The notes beneath the pieces are model-generated. The model saw only the letters and a program-made list of their open reading frames with translations. It was not told where the DNA came from and made no database searches. A program made the translations under genes and the position numbers. Shown in pieces: positions 42,454 to 52,772 of a stretch of 64,000 nucleotides of DNA. Origin of the DNA: Bacillota bacterium. Its GTDB lineage: Bacteria; Bacillota; SHA-98; UBA4971. The DNA is taken from positions 77,517 to 141,516 of the forward strand of contig JANLFY010000001.1 in NCBI GenBank assembly GCA_024653485.1, given 5' to 3'. Positions within the stretch are counted from its first letter, which is position 1. Each line of letters starts with the position of its first letter.

Positions 42454-42487
42454 CGGATACGGAGGGATAGCGGATACGGAGGGATAG
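42454..42487 (+). repeat. Perfect 17-bp tandem duplication carrying the dppB ribosome site
   Basis: CGGATACGGAGGGATAG occurs twice in succession (42454-42470, 42471-42487). The second GGAGGGA is correctly spaced from the GTG start at 42490, so the duplication doubled a Shine-Dalgarno sequence. Confidence 0.85.
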
Positions 42488-42489
42488 AT

Positions 42490-43506
42490 GTGCGAAAGAC
42501 GCACGTGCAAGTCCTTGAGCGGGTGCTTGCGACCATGCCCGTGGCGCTCGGCGTCGCCATCGCCGTCTTCGTTCTCATGCGGCTCATGCCAGGAGACCCC
42601 GTGGACATCATGATCGGAGAGTCCGGCGGCGTGACGCAGGAAGACATCGCGTCACTCAGGGCAGAGCTCGGGTTGGATAAGCCAGTCCTGGTGCAGCTCG
42701 GAACGTACCTGGCCGGGCTGGTGAGAGGCGACCTCGGATACTCCATGCAAAGCTCGCGTCCGGTCGCGGACATGATCGTGGAGGCCTTGCCGGCGACGAT
42801 AGAGCTCGCCATGTATTCTCTGGTCTTCGCGCTGATCGTCGCCGTCCCAGCGGGTGTCGTCTCCGCACTCAGGCAGGGCTCGGCCATCGACCGGGCGAGC
42901 ATGACCGCGTCGCTTCTGGGTGTATCGATGCCGGGGTTTTGGTTCGCCCTTATCGGGATCATCGTGTTTTCGTTACGCTTGGGGTGGCTCCCCACGTCTG
43001 GGCGCATCACGTACGGGTTTGAGCCCGAGACCATCACGGGCCTGTTCACGCTGGACGCCTTGCTCACCGGGAACTTCCCAGCATTGCGGGACGCTCTGAG
43101 GCATCTCGTTCTACCCGCTGCCACCCTGGGGGCCGGCGTGGCGGGCGTGGTGGCGAGGGTGGTACGCTCCAGCATGTTGGAGGTGCTCCGAGCCGACTAC
43201 GTTCTGTTTGCGAGGGCCAAGGGCGTGGCCGAGGGCGCTGTCATCGTCCGCCACGCCCTGCGCAACGCGCTCATCCCGGCTGTGACCGTGTTCGGGATCC
43301 AGGTCGGCACGCTTCTTGGCGGAAACATGATAGTAGAGACGGTCTTCAGTTGGCCGGGCCTCGGGCGCGTCGTGGTAGACGCCATCTTTTCGAGGGACTA
43401 TCCGCTGGTGCAAGCGGCCGTGATGGTGTACGCCTTGACGTTCGTCGCCGTGAACCTTGCGACGGACGTTCTCTATACGTATCTCAATCCGAGGATGACT
43501 CTATAA
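42490..43506 (+). CDS. dppB: Peptide-type ABC transporter permease, DppB/OppB
   Basis: Membrane subunit of 338 residues from GTG 42490 (GGAGGGA five bases upstream); longer frames to 42424 cross the tandem repeat. Starts VLERVLATMPVALGVAIAVFVLMRLMPGDPVDIM, the hallmark of this family. It contains LGLDKPVLVQLGTYLAGLVRGDLGYSM, six helices and the EAA loop DYVLFARAKGVAEGAVIVRHALRNALIP. It lies about 105 bases after dppA in the riboswitch-controlled transcript. Confidence 0.94.
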   Translation: MRKTHVQVLERVLATMPVALGVAIAVFVLMRLMPGDPVDIMIGESGGVTQEDIASLRAELGLDKPVLVQLGTYLAGLVRGDLGYSMQSSRPVADMIVEALPATIELAMYSLVFALIVAVPAGVVSALRQGSAIDRASMTASLLGVSMPGFWFALIGIIVFSLRLGWLPTSGRITYGFEPETITGLFTLDALLTGNFPALRDALRHLVLPAATLGAGVAGVVARVVRSSMLEVLRADYVLFARAKGVAEGAVIVRHALRNALIPAVTVFGIQVGTLLGGNMIVETVFSWPGLGRVVVDAIFSRDYPLVQAAVMVYALTFVAVNLATDVLYTYLNPRMTL

Positions 43507-43565
43507 GTTCAGGCTCGGGAGCCGCGGAACCACCGGGAGGGATGGGAGCCTTGGGGGACTCGTCC

Positions 43566-44564
43566 GTGTGGCTGGATGAGGTTGATGGAACTGATGCCGC
43601 GAACAAGAGCTGCCACACGCTTGCATCCGGGAGCGCCGTGGGCAACGCGCGGTCGCGAGAAGCCGGAAAACCGTTGGCGTCGGTAGCCATGGGTCTCGGT
43701 CTTGCGCTCGACGGTCTCTCAGACCTCGCAGACCTCGCACGGCGCATGGCTGCACATCGGTCCGCGGTCGTGGGCGGGGCGGTGATCCTTGTGTATCTCG
43801 CGGCTGCTGTATTCGCCCCGTGGTTGGCTCCACACGCTCCCGACGAAGTGTCTTTGGCGCGACGTCTTACTCCACCCAGCTGGGCAGGAGAGTTTCCTTT
43901 TGGCACCGACCAGCTAGGAAGGGATATCTTGTCTCGAGTGATATTCGGTGCCCGGGTCTCTATCATGGTGGGCGTGCTCACCATCGCCATCTCAATCGCG
44001 ATCGGGGTCGGTCTGGGAGTGGTGGCGGGCTATTTCAGGGGACCCTTCGACAGGCTTGTGTCGAGGTTCACCGATTTGCTCCTTGCCTTCCCATATCTCA
44101 TCTTCGTGATCGGTGCCATGGCCATGCTTGGACCCGGATTCTGGAACCTCGTTTGGGCCTTGAGCTTCAAGGGATGGGTGGAGTTCTATCGGCTGGCGAG
44201 GGCGGAGGCCATGTCTGAAAAGACGAAGGAGTACGTAGATGCTGCGAGGGCGCTCGGACGCTCCCACGCGGCTATCATTTGTTCGGAGATCTTGCCCAAC
44301 ATCGTCCACTCAATAGTGGTCCTTGGGACGTTGCGTATGGGCAACATGATCGTGTTGGAGTCGTCCCTGAGCTTCCTTGGCCTTGGGATGCCGCCGCGTG
44401 TTCCCGCCTGGGGATCGATGGTGAATGACGGAAGGCGGTACATGCTCACCGCTTGGTGGATCGCTACCCTGCCGGGGCTCGCCCTCGTGGTGTTGGTGCT
44501 CGCAATCAACCTCGTCGGAGAAGCCCTTCGAGACGTCCTCGACCCGAGGCTGAAAGAGGTGTGA
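43566..44564 (+). CDS. dppC: Peptide-type ABC transporter permease, DppC/OppC
   Basis: Second permease, about 332 residues if started at GTG 43566 (GGGGGA seven bases upstream); ATG 43542 has its GGGAGGG abutting the codon and is less likely. The long polar N-terminus (to about residue 65) is unusual for DppC. The membrane part is typical: VVGGAVILVYLAAAVFAPWLAPHAP, the FPFGTDQLGRDILSRVIFGAR periplasmic motif, EYVDAARALGRSHAAIICSEILPN as EAA loop and PRVPAWGSMVNDGRRYM near the end. Confidence 0.9.
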   Translation: MWLDEVDGTDAANKSCHTLASGSAVGNARSREAGKPLASVAMGLGLALDGLSDLADLARRMAAHRSAVVGGAVILVYLAAAVFAPWLAPHAPDEVSLARRLTPPSWAGEFPFGTDQLGRDILSRVIFGARVSIMVGVLTIAISIAIGVGLGVVAGYFRGPFDRLVSRFTDLLLAFPYLIFVIGAMAMLGPGFWNLVWALSFKGWVEFYRLARAEAMSEKTKEYVDAARALGRSHAAIICSEILPNIVHSIVVLGTLRMGNMIVLESSLSFLGLGMPPRVPAWGSMVNDGRRYMLTAWWIATLPGLALVVLVLAINLVGEALRDVLDPRLKEV

Positions 44565-44570
44565 AGCGCG

Positions 44571-45581
44571 TTGCACGCGACGCAAGCGGCCCACGCCGTG
44601 CTTGAGGTGACCGGGCTATCCACCGTGTACCCTACGTCCCGGGGTGACGTCCAAGCGGTGCGTAACGTGAGCTTTACGATCCGCGAAGGGCACTTGCTGG
44701 CGATAGTAGGGGAGTCAGGCTGCGGCAAGAGCGCCACGCTCCTCTCGATCATGCGGTTGGTGCCCCGTCCGGGGCGGATCGTGGGAGGAAGCGTCCTCTT
44801 CGCCGGACAGAATCTCATGGAGTTGAACCCCGGGGCGATGCGAGAGGTGCGAGGCAGGGACATTGCCATGGTGTTCCAGGATCCCATGACCACGTTGAAT
44901 CCCGTTTTCAGGGTGGGCGAGCAGATAGCCGAATCCCTTCGGGTGCACGGGCTTCTCCCGCGGTTCCCGGCCAGCCTTTCGCGCGCAAGCCGGGCGCGGG
45001 AGCGGGAACTTGTGACAGAGCTACTACGGAAGGTGGGGATCCCGTCGCCCGAGACGAGACACCTCGAGTATCCGCACCAGTTTAGCGGGGGAATGCAGCA
45101 GCGCATTCTCATAGCGATTGCGCTTGCGTGCAAACCCAAAGTCCTGCTGGCGGACGAGCCCACTACTGCGCTGGACGTCACGGTTCAAGCTCAAGTGCTT
45201 GAGCTCGTGCGCGAGATCAACGAGACTGCAGGGACGGCCGTCGCGCTTGTAACTCACGACCTCGCTCTCGCTGCCGAATTCTGTCACGAGGTGGCGGTCA
45301 TGTACGCGGGCCAGATCGTGGAGCAGGGACCCACCGAAGCGGTCTTGGAGGACCCGATGCACCCCTACACTCGGGGGCTCCTTCGTTCTATTCCGCGCAT
45401 GGGCGAGAGGAAACGGCTGACTCCGATTATGGGCGAGGTCCCTGACCTTGCCTGCCTCGGGCCGGGTTGCGGTTTCGCACCCCGTTGCGACCTGCGTCGG
45501 CCATGCTGCGACACGTTCGAGCCCGGGCCGGTGTCGGTTGACTTGCATCGTACCGTCCGGTGTCACGCCTACAGCGACTAG
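44571..45581 (+). CDS. dppD: Peptide-type ABC transporter ATPase, DppD/OppD
   Basis: First ATPase of the transporter, 336 residues, start TTG 44571 with GAGGTG upstream, six bases after dppC. Walker A GESGCGKSA, Q-loop MVFQDPMTTLNPVFRVGEQI (diagnostic for OppD/DppD), signature FSGGMQQR, Walker B VLLADEPTTALDV, H-loop VTHD. The C-terminal cysteine cluster GCGFAPRCDLRRPCC...RCH is the family iron-sulfur type motif. It would heterodimerise with DppF, encoded divergently. Confidence 0.94.
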   Translation: MHATQAAHAVLEVTGLSTVYPTSRGDVQAVRNVSFTIREGHLLAIVGESGCGKSATLLSIMRLVPRPGRIVGGSVLFAGQNLMELNPGAMREVRGRDIAMVFQDPMTTLNPVFRVGEQIAESLRVHGLLPRFPASLSRASRARERELVTELLRKVGIPSPETRHLEYPHQFSGGMQQRILIAIALACKPKVLLADEPTTALDVTVQAQVLELVREINETAGTAVALVTHDLALAAEFCHEVAVMYAGQIVEQGPTEAVLEDPMHPYTRGLLRSIPRMGERKRLTPIMGEVPDLACLGPGCGFAPRCDLRRPCCDTFEPGPVSVDLHRTVRCHAYSD

Positions 45582-45765
45582 GGCCTGCGCTCGGCAGGGT
45601 CCGCCTCCAATGCAATTGCCCTCTCGACTCCTAAGTTGGCGCGGGTAGACCTCGCTCGTGTGGACATGGCGAACGACGCGCCTCTTCATGCGAATAATCC
45701 GCGTCCGCCAGCGAATCATAAGAGCATGGAACACGTTCCCAGAACGTTGGATGGGAGGGGACGAG

Positions 45766-47037
45766 ATGCGTGTTCTCATGCTCTCGTGGGAGTATCCGCC
45801 GAGGATAGTCGGGGGGATCGCTCGACACGTTCAAGATCTCTCCAGGGCCTTCGCGCGGCGGGGCGTGCGTGTCGACGTTGTCACCCTGGCTTGCGACGGC
45901 GCTGAAGAGATGGAAGACGATTCCGGCGTCAAGGTTTTCAGGGTGCCGTTCGGTGGCCCGTCGCCCCCGGATTTCGTGACCTGGGTCATGCAAATGAACC
46001 TAAGCCTCCTGGAGCGCGCCATTCCCCAGGCGGCTCAAGGGGCCGACCTCATACATGCCCACGATTGGGTCACAGCCTACGCTGCGAAGACGCTCAAGCA
46101 CGCGTTCAGGCTCCCGCTCGTCGCCACCATTCATGCCACGGAGTACGGTCGGAACTGGGGGCTTCACAACGATCTGCAGCGATACATCAGCAGCGTCGAA
46201 TGGTGGCTGGGCTTCGAGGCATGGCGCGTCATATGCTGCAGCGAATACATGCGCGGCGAGCTTGCGTGGGTTTTTCAGTTCCCAGCGGACAAGGTACGCG
46301 TGATCCCGAACGGCGTAGATCCGTCGAGGTTCGAAGTGCCCGAAGGAGAGGACCTTGTGTCGTTCAGGTCGCGATGGGCGGCGCCAGACGAAAAGATCGT
46401 CTTCTTCATCGGCCGACTCGTCCACGAGAAGGGCGTTCACGTCCTGATCGAGGCTTTCGCGAAGGTCCTCGCGTATTACGACAAAGCCAAGCTGGTCATA
46501 GCGGGAAAGGGGCCGGCCGATTCGTATCTCAGGCACCTCGCTCAGTCGCTCGGGATCTACCATCGAATCTACTTTGCGGGTTTCGTGGATGACGAAACGC
46601 GCAACCGTCTTTACAAGTGCGCTGACGTCGCGGTAGTCCCGAGTCTCTATGAACCCTTTGGCATCACAGCGCTCGAAGGCATGGCGTGTGGCGTGCCGGT
46701 GGTCGTGTCAGACACGGGCGGGCTCGGCGAGGTCGTGACTCATGGGATCACCGGCATGAAAGCGTGGGTATCGAACCCCGGTTCTCTTGCGGACAACATC
46801 CTGACCCTCCTCGGAGACGACAGGGTCCGTGAGCGAATTCGCGAGGCGGCCGGTCGCGACGTCCGGGAGAGGTTCAACTGGGACGTAATAGCCGAGAGCA
46901 CCGAGGCGGTTTACGACGAAGTGCTGACTGCCTATCGCTCCAGTCCATGGGCGGTAGCGGGTCCGCGCTGGTTCGCGCAAACCGCCGAGGCGTCACGGGG
47001 CTACTCGCGCTATGGGGTGCCAGAGAACGCACGCTGA
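45766..47037 (+). CDS. GT4-family glycosyltransferase, likely alpha-glucan (glycogen) synthase
   Basis: Retaining GT-B glycosyltransferase of 423 residues from ATG 45766, behind GGGAGGGG. The N-terminal acceptor loop RVLMLSWEYPPRIVGGIARHVQDL resembles glycogen synthases. DLIHAHDWVTAYAAKTL and VIPNGVDPSRF follow, with the donor-site FIGRLVHEKGVHVLIEAF and the EX7E motif EPFGITALEGMACGVPVVVSDTGGLGEVV. Adjacent nucleotidyltransferase and GH57 branching-type enzymes support storage-glucan synthesis. A surface-glycan role is less likely but possible. Confidence 0.85.
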   Translation: MRVLMLSWEYPPRIVGGIARHVQDLSRAFARRGVRVDVVTLACDGAEEMEDDSGVKVFRVPFGGPSPPDFVTWVMQMNLSLLERAIPQAAQGADLIHAHDWVTAYAAKTLKHAFRLPLVATIHATEYGRNWGLHNDLQRYISSVEWWLGFEAWRVICCSEYMRGELAWVFQFPADKVRVIPNGVDPSRFEVPEGEDLVSFRSRWAAPDEKIVFFIGRLVHEKGVHVLIEAFAKVLAYYDKAKLVIAGKGPADSYLRHLAQSLGIYHRIYFAGFVDDETRNRLYKCADVAVVPSLYEPFGITALEGMACGVPVVVSDTGGLGEVVTHGITGMKAWVSNPGSLADNILTLLGDDRVRERIREAAGRDVRERFNWDVIAESTEAVYDEVLTAYRSSPWAVAGPRWFAQTAEASRGYSRYGVPENAR

Positions 47038-47151
47038 GCTCCATGTGAGCGATGGTCGTTCTCTCGCGTCTCTCACTAGTTGTCTGGTCGCTGGCGACCG
47101 CAAGCTGTACGGAGTGCTCAAGACTCTGCACGGTCTGGAGGTTCGGGCAAT

Positions 47152-49632
47152 ATGAAAGCCGTGGTGATGGCGGGCGGAAAGGGCACACGCCTTCGTCCGC
47201 TAACGTGCGACAAGCCCAAGCCCATGGTTCCCGTGGTGGGCAGGCCCATTCTCGAGCACATCGTGAGGCTCCTCCGCAGGCACGGTTTCACTGACATCTA
47301 CGCGACTCTTCACTACATGCCCGAGGTGATCCAAGACTACTTTGGTACCGGTGAGTCCTTTGGGGTCACAATGCGCTACTCGGTGGAGGAGACACCTCTG
47401 GGAACGGCTGGGAGCGTCAAGGCGTGTGAGGAGCACCTCGACTCGACGTTCCTAGTTATCAGCGGAGACGCCCTCACCGACTTCGACCTCGCGCAGGCGC
47501 TTGATTTTCACAAGTCAAAAGGCGCTATAGCTACTATCGTCCTCGCTCGAGTGCCGACCCCCCTGGAGTACGGCGTGGTGATCACCGACGACGATGGGCG
47601 CATAGCGCGCTTTCTTGAGAAGCCCAGCTGGAGCGAGGTGTTCAGCGATACGGTAAACACCGGCATCTACGTGCTCGAGCCCGAGGTGCTGGGCTTCGTG
47701 GACTTCGGACGTGAATTCGACTTCTCCAAGAACCTCTTCCCACTCATCCTCAGGAGGAGGCTCCCCCTCTTCGGGTACATAGCGAGCGGTTACTGGAGCG
47801 ACATCGGGACCATAGAGCAGTACCGTCAGACCCACTACGACATCTTGGAAGGCCGGGCAAAGGTGGACATGCCTGGCGAGGAAGTGGAGAGGGGGGTGTA
47901 CATCGGAGAGGGGGCGGAGATCCACCCGAACGCGCGGCTCATTCCGCCCGTGGTGATCGGGGATCGTTGCCGCGTGAAGCGTAATGCGGAGGTGGGGGAC
48001 GGCACGGTCATCGGCGAACAGAACCTCCTCAACGAGGGGGCATCGGTGAAGAGGAGCATAATCTGGAACAACTCTTACGTGGGGAAGGAGACCGAGCTAC
48101 GAGGCGCCATAGTGTGTTCCAGGGCGAGCATCAAGACGAAGACCGCCATCTTCGAGGGGTCGGTGGTCGGGGCGGATTGCTCCATCGGGGAACGGAGCGT
48201 CATCAAGCCGGGCGTGAAGATATGGCCGAACAAGATCATCGATGCCGGCACCACGATAACTACGAGCCTTGTCTGGGGCGCGAAGTGGTCCAGGAGACTC
48301 TTCGGGTCGTACGGCGTATCCGGTCTCCTCAACGTGGAACTCACCCCTGAGTTCGCGGCGAAGCTGGGTGCGGCGTACGGCGCGTGTCTCGGCGAGAAGC
48401 GGGCGATTGTGGTGAGCTCCGATGCGTACAAGCCTTCGCGCATGTTGAAGCGAGCGATCACCGCCGGCCTTCTATCGAGCGGCACCAACGTGTACGACAT
48501 CGGACGAATGACCACTCCCGTCACCCGCCATGCCGTGGCCGCCCTGGGTGTCGCGGGCGGCCTTCACGTGAGGCTTTCCCCTTACGACCCGAACATCGGG
48601 CTCGTCGAGTTCCTGGACGAACGAGGCCTCAACGTTGATAGATCCATGGAACGCAAGATCGAAAACGCTTTCTTCAGCGAGGATTTCAGGCGTGTGGACG
48701 CCGAGGACATAGGAGAGGTCGCCTTCCTCACGAGGGTCGTCGAGCAGTACCTGGACGGCCTCCTCAAAGCTGTGTCCGTGGCGACCGTGCGCGCCCGTCG
48801 CTTCAAGGTGATCGTGGATTTCGATCCGGGGAACCTGTCCCTCCTCCTCCCGACCCTTCTGGACGCTCTCGGGTGCGAAGTGCTCGCATTGAACCCCAAC
48901 GACGGCGGCACGGCCAAGCCCAGGAACCACTACGAGATGCTCGATTCTCTCTCCCTGCTATCGAAGGCTGTCGTCGCAAACCGGGCTGACCTCGGCATAG
49001 CCGTGGATGCCAACGCTGAGCGGCTCCTGCTCGTGGACGAGCAAGGCAACGGTGTCTCGGAGGAGATGTTTTGCGCGCTCATGTCCCTTCTCATCCTCAA
49101 GTCCAAGGAAGGCGCAACCGTGGCCGTGCCTGTGACCGCGCCCAAGATCATAGAGGAGATGGCGCGGAACTACCGCGGCCGTGTGATTCGTACGCGGACC
49201 AATCCACGGTCGGTCATGGAGAGGGTGATCGAGGAGAAGATACTCATCGGAGAAAGGGAGCTGCCGGGGTTCCACCCCGCCTTCGACGCGCTCTTGTCCC
49301 TCGCCAAGATTCTCGAGGTCATGGCAACGGAAAACGCCCGCCTTTCGTCGTTGCTCTCTCTGGTGCCCAGGTTCTACATGAGCAAGAGGACGGTGGAGTG
49401 CCCCTGGGAAGACAAGGGCAAAGTCATGCGCATGCTCATCGAGCAGGTGCGAAACGAGAAGGTGGAACTGATCGACGGAATCAAGGTGTACCACGATACC
49501 GGCTGGGCGCTGGTACTCCCTGATTCCGAGGAGCCCCTTTTCCATGTTTACAGCGAGGCCTCCACCCCCGCGGACGCCGAGACGCTGCGAGAGATGTACA
49601 TGGCCAAGATCGACGAGATCAGAGCCACGTGA
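47152..49632 (+). CDS. Nucleotidyltransferase fused to a degenerate phosphohexomutase-like domain
   Basis: 826 residues from ATG 47152. Domain 1 (1-235) is a sugar-nucleotide pyrophosphorylase: MKAVVMAGGKGTRLRPLTCDKPKPMVPVVGRPILEH, ISGDALTDFDL, FLEKPSW. Domain 2 (about 245-375) is a left-handed beta-helix. Domain 3 (about 380-826) has the phosphoglucomutase/phosphomannomutase fold, but every catalytic loop is altered. The phosphoserine loop reads VRLSPYDP, not TASHNP. The metal loop reads DANAER, not DGDxDR. The sugar loop reads ERELPGFHP, and the phosphate loop LPDSEEP, not RPSGTEP. The mutase part is probably inactive or repurposed, perhaps regulatory. Substrate is probably Glc-1-P or Man-1-P. 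Confidence 0.88.
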   Translation: MKAVVMAGGKGTRLRPLTCDKPKPMVPVVGRPILEHIVRLLRRHGFTDIYATLHYMPEVIQDYFGTGESFGVTMRYSVEETPLGTAGSVKACEEHLDSTFLVISGDALTDFDLAQALDFHKSKGAIATIVLARVPTPLEYGVVITDDDGRIARFLEKPSWSEVFSDTVNTGIYVLEPEVLGFVDFGREFDFSKNLFPLILRRRLPLFGYIASGYWSDIGTIEQYRQTHYDILEGRAKVDMPGEEVERGVYIGEGAEIHPNARLIPPVVIGDRCRVKRNAEVGDGTVIGEQNLLNEGASVKRSIIWNNSYVGKETELRGAIVCSRASIKTKTAIFEGSVVGADCSIGERSVIKPGVKIWPNKIIDAGTTITTSLVWGAKWSRRLFGSYGVSGLLNVELTPEFAAKLGAAYGACLGEKRAIVVSSDAYKPSRMLKRAITAGLLSSGTNVYDIGRMTTPVTRHAVAALGVAGGLHVRLSPYDPNIGLVEFLDERGLNVDRSMERKIENAFFSEDFRRVDAEDIGEVAFLTRVVEQYLDGLLKAVSVATVRARRFKVIVDFDPGNLSLLLPTLLDALGCEVLALNPNDGGTAKPRNHYEMLDSLSLLSKAVVANRADLGIAVDANAERLLLVDEQGNGVSEEMFCALMSLLILKSKEGATVAVPVTAPKIIEEMARNYRGRVIRTRTNPRSVMERVIEEKILIGERELPGFHPAFDALLSLAKILEVMATENARLSSLLSLVPRFYMSKRTVECPWEDKGKVMRMLIEQVRNEKVELIDGIKVYHDTGWALVLPDSEEPLFHVYSEASTPADAETLREMYMAKIDEIRAT

Positions 49633-49685
49633 CGGCGGATTACGGATCACGCTCTCGCTGCGGCCGCTCGCACCGAAGCCCCAGT

Positions 49686-51314
<1,629 letters not shown>

Positions 51315-51410
51315 ATCCCGGTCTCATCCCCCTGTCTGCTGCGCGCCTGATGCGTGCTGTGCGTGGTGCGAGCTGTCAGCTCAGACCGTGGGTTGTCTAG
51401 CCGAGCGGTT

Positions 51411-52427
51411 CTACCAGGTGTCGCGAGCAAGTCTCGTGGTAATGCTCCGCTTCATGCTTCCATCTTTGGACACAGCTTCGATGGGAACGACTTGCTGTCC
51501 GTCGGGCAGCTGGAACCTGGCGGAGAACGTGCCATCGGGACGGAGTCTCACGGGAACGCCTTGGATCGTAACGGTGGACCCGGGTTCAGTGGCGCCGTGC
51601 ACGATCACCTCGACGGAGGCGTTCAGCCAGAAAGCCTTTCTTTCCGGGGCCGACACTCCTACTCCCGGGCTGGATATGCCCGCGACGAAACCCGACCCCA
51701 TCTCGAGCGCCATGTGTTCCAGGCGCGCGGTGATCATTTCGGGAGACGAAGGCAGCCGCCCTGGGTGCGGGTAGTACCGTTCCACCGCTGAGATGGTCAT
51801 CCACTCTTCGTCTATGATCTCAGACGGGCCCGCGCGAGGTGTGCGAACGACGTTGGATCTGGAAAGGAGCACGAACCGACCACCGGGACCGATGAGGCCT
51901 AGCTCGGCACAGTAGGATCTGTTCGGTCGATCCACGTTGATGTACCAGTTGTTGGCGCCGCAGCTGACGTCGATGTCGAACGTGCGGTGGGCGTTGGTTC
52001 CGTCGAACTCCACGTCTGTCACGTCGTGCACGCGAAGGGTCTTTCTGGCGACAAGCCACCCATCCGGTCCCAAGGCCGCCGTGACGGTCTCCGACACGTC
52101 ATGGGCGATTTCCCAGTAAGCGTGGAGCCAGAACGGGTCGCGCACCATCAGGACGAGCCTCGTAGAGCCGTATCCTTGTGGGAGCTCCGGCTCTGTCTGC
52201 GTTTGGGCCGTGTACATGGGGTGCGTGGCGGCGTGGGCGATATCCTCGGCGACTTTGAGCTCTTGCGTCTCCACAATGCGAAGCTCTGACACGCTCTCCG
52301 GGAGGCGCACCTCCTCGACGCCGCCGAGAACAGCAGACTTCCCGCCCTTCTCCTCGTAAAGGACAGATTGGCTCACGTTCCCGTCCGATGATGCCGATGA
52401 TCTAGTTTCGTCAACTATCGCCGCCAC
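51411..52427 (-). CDS. DUF4912 protein, possible carbohydrate-handling partner of GH57
   Basis: 338 residues if started at GTG 52427 (GGGAGG upstream), or 354 from TTG 52475. The DUF4912 core is GSTRLVLMVRDPFWLHAYWEI...WLVARKTLRVHDVTDVEFDG...NNWYINVDRPNRSYCAELGLIGPGGRFVLLSRSN. A second beta-sandwich follows (about 250-330, FWLNASVEVIVHGATEPGSTVTIQGVPVRLRPDGTFSARFQLPDG). The fold and pairing with GH57 genes suggest glucan binding or targeting, but no function is established. No signal peptide is seen. Confidence 0.85.
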   Translation of the reverse strand: MAAIVDETRSSASSDGNVSQSVLYEEKGGKSAVLGGVEEVRLPESVSELRIVETQELKVAEDIAHAATHPMYTAQTQTEPELPQGYGSTRLVLMVRDPFWLHAYWEIAHDVSETVTAALGPDGWLVARKTLRVHDVTDVEFDGTNAHRTFDIDVSCGANNWYINVDRPNRSYCAELGLIGPGGRFVLLSRSNVVRTPRAGPSEIIDEEWMTISAVERYYPHPGRLPSSPEMITARLEHMALEMGSGFVAGISSPGVGVSAPERKAFWLNASVEVIVHGATEPGSTVTIQGVPVRLRPDGTFSARFQLPDGQQVVPIEAVSKDGSMKRSITTRLARDTW

Positions 52428-52484
52428 CCCGGCTACCTCCCGGAATTCATTGCGTCGCACGGCCTTGTCAAGCAATGAGCGTCA

Positions 52485-52504
52485 AGATACGCTCCACCGT
52501 ATCT
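52485..52504 (+). promoter_or_regulatory. Inverted repeat in the divergent GH57/DUF4912 spacer
   Basis: AGATACG (52485-52491) and CGTATCT (52498-52504) form a perfect inverted repeat with six bases between. TGTAATAAT, a possible extended -10 for the rightward gene, follows at once. This is a plausible operator for both divergent genes. The remainder of the 345-bp spacer shows nothing recognisable. Confidence 0.45.
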
Positions 52505-52772
52505 CTGTAATAATATCCCTTGCGTCCTAGCTGTTTATTCGAGAGCCGCTGTGTGGATTTGCCAGAAACGGCAACGAGTGCAGACCTGCCTCTTTCCGCC
52601 GCTCGCACTACGCCGCGATGCGTCGCCGCCTCTCTTCGTGTTGACGCCACATCACCATGTATTGCGCTGCACCTGGCCAAGCCTTACCAGGTTTCCAGGC
52701 TTCTCCGCGCTCGAGAATATCGTGCTGCTCGCAAGGCCAAACTATGTGAAGCGCAAGAGAGGAGGGGCCATC

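Noticed and set aside
52551-52772. N-terminal extension of the rightward GH57 gene
   Set aside because: It would place coding sequence over the divergent promoter region, lacks GH57 homology and has no ribosome site, whereas GTG 52773 has a strong one.
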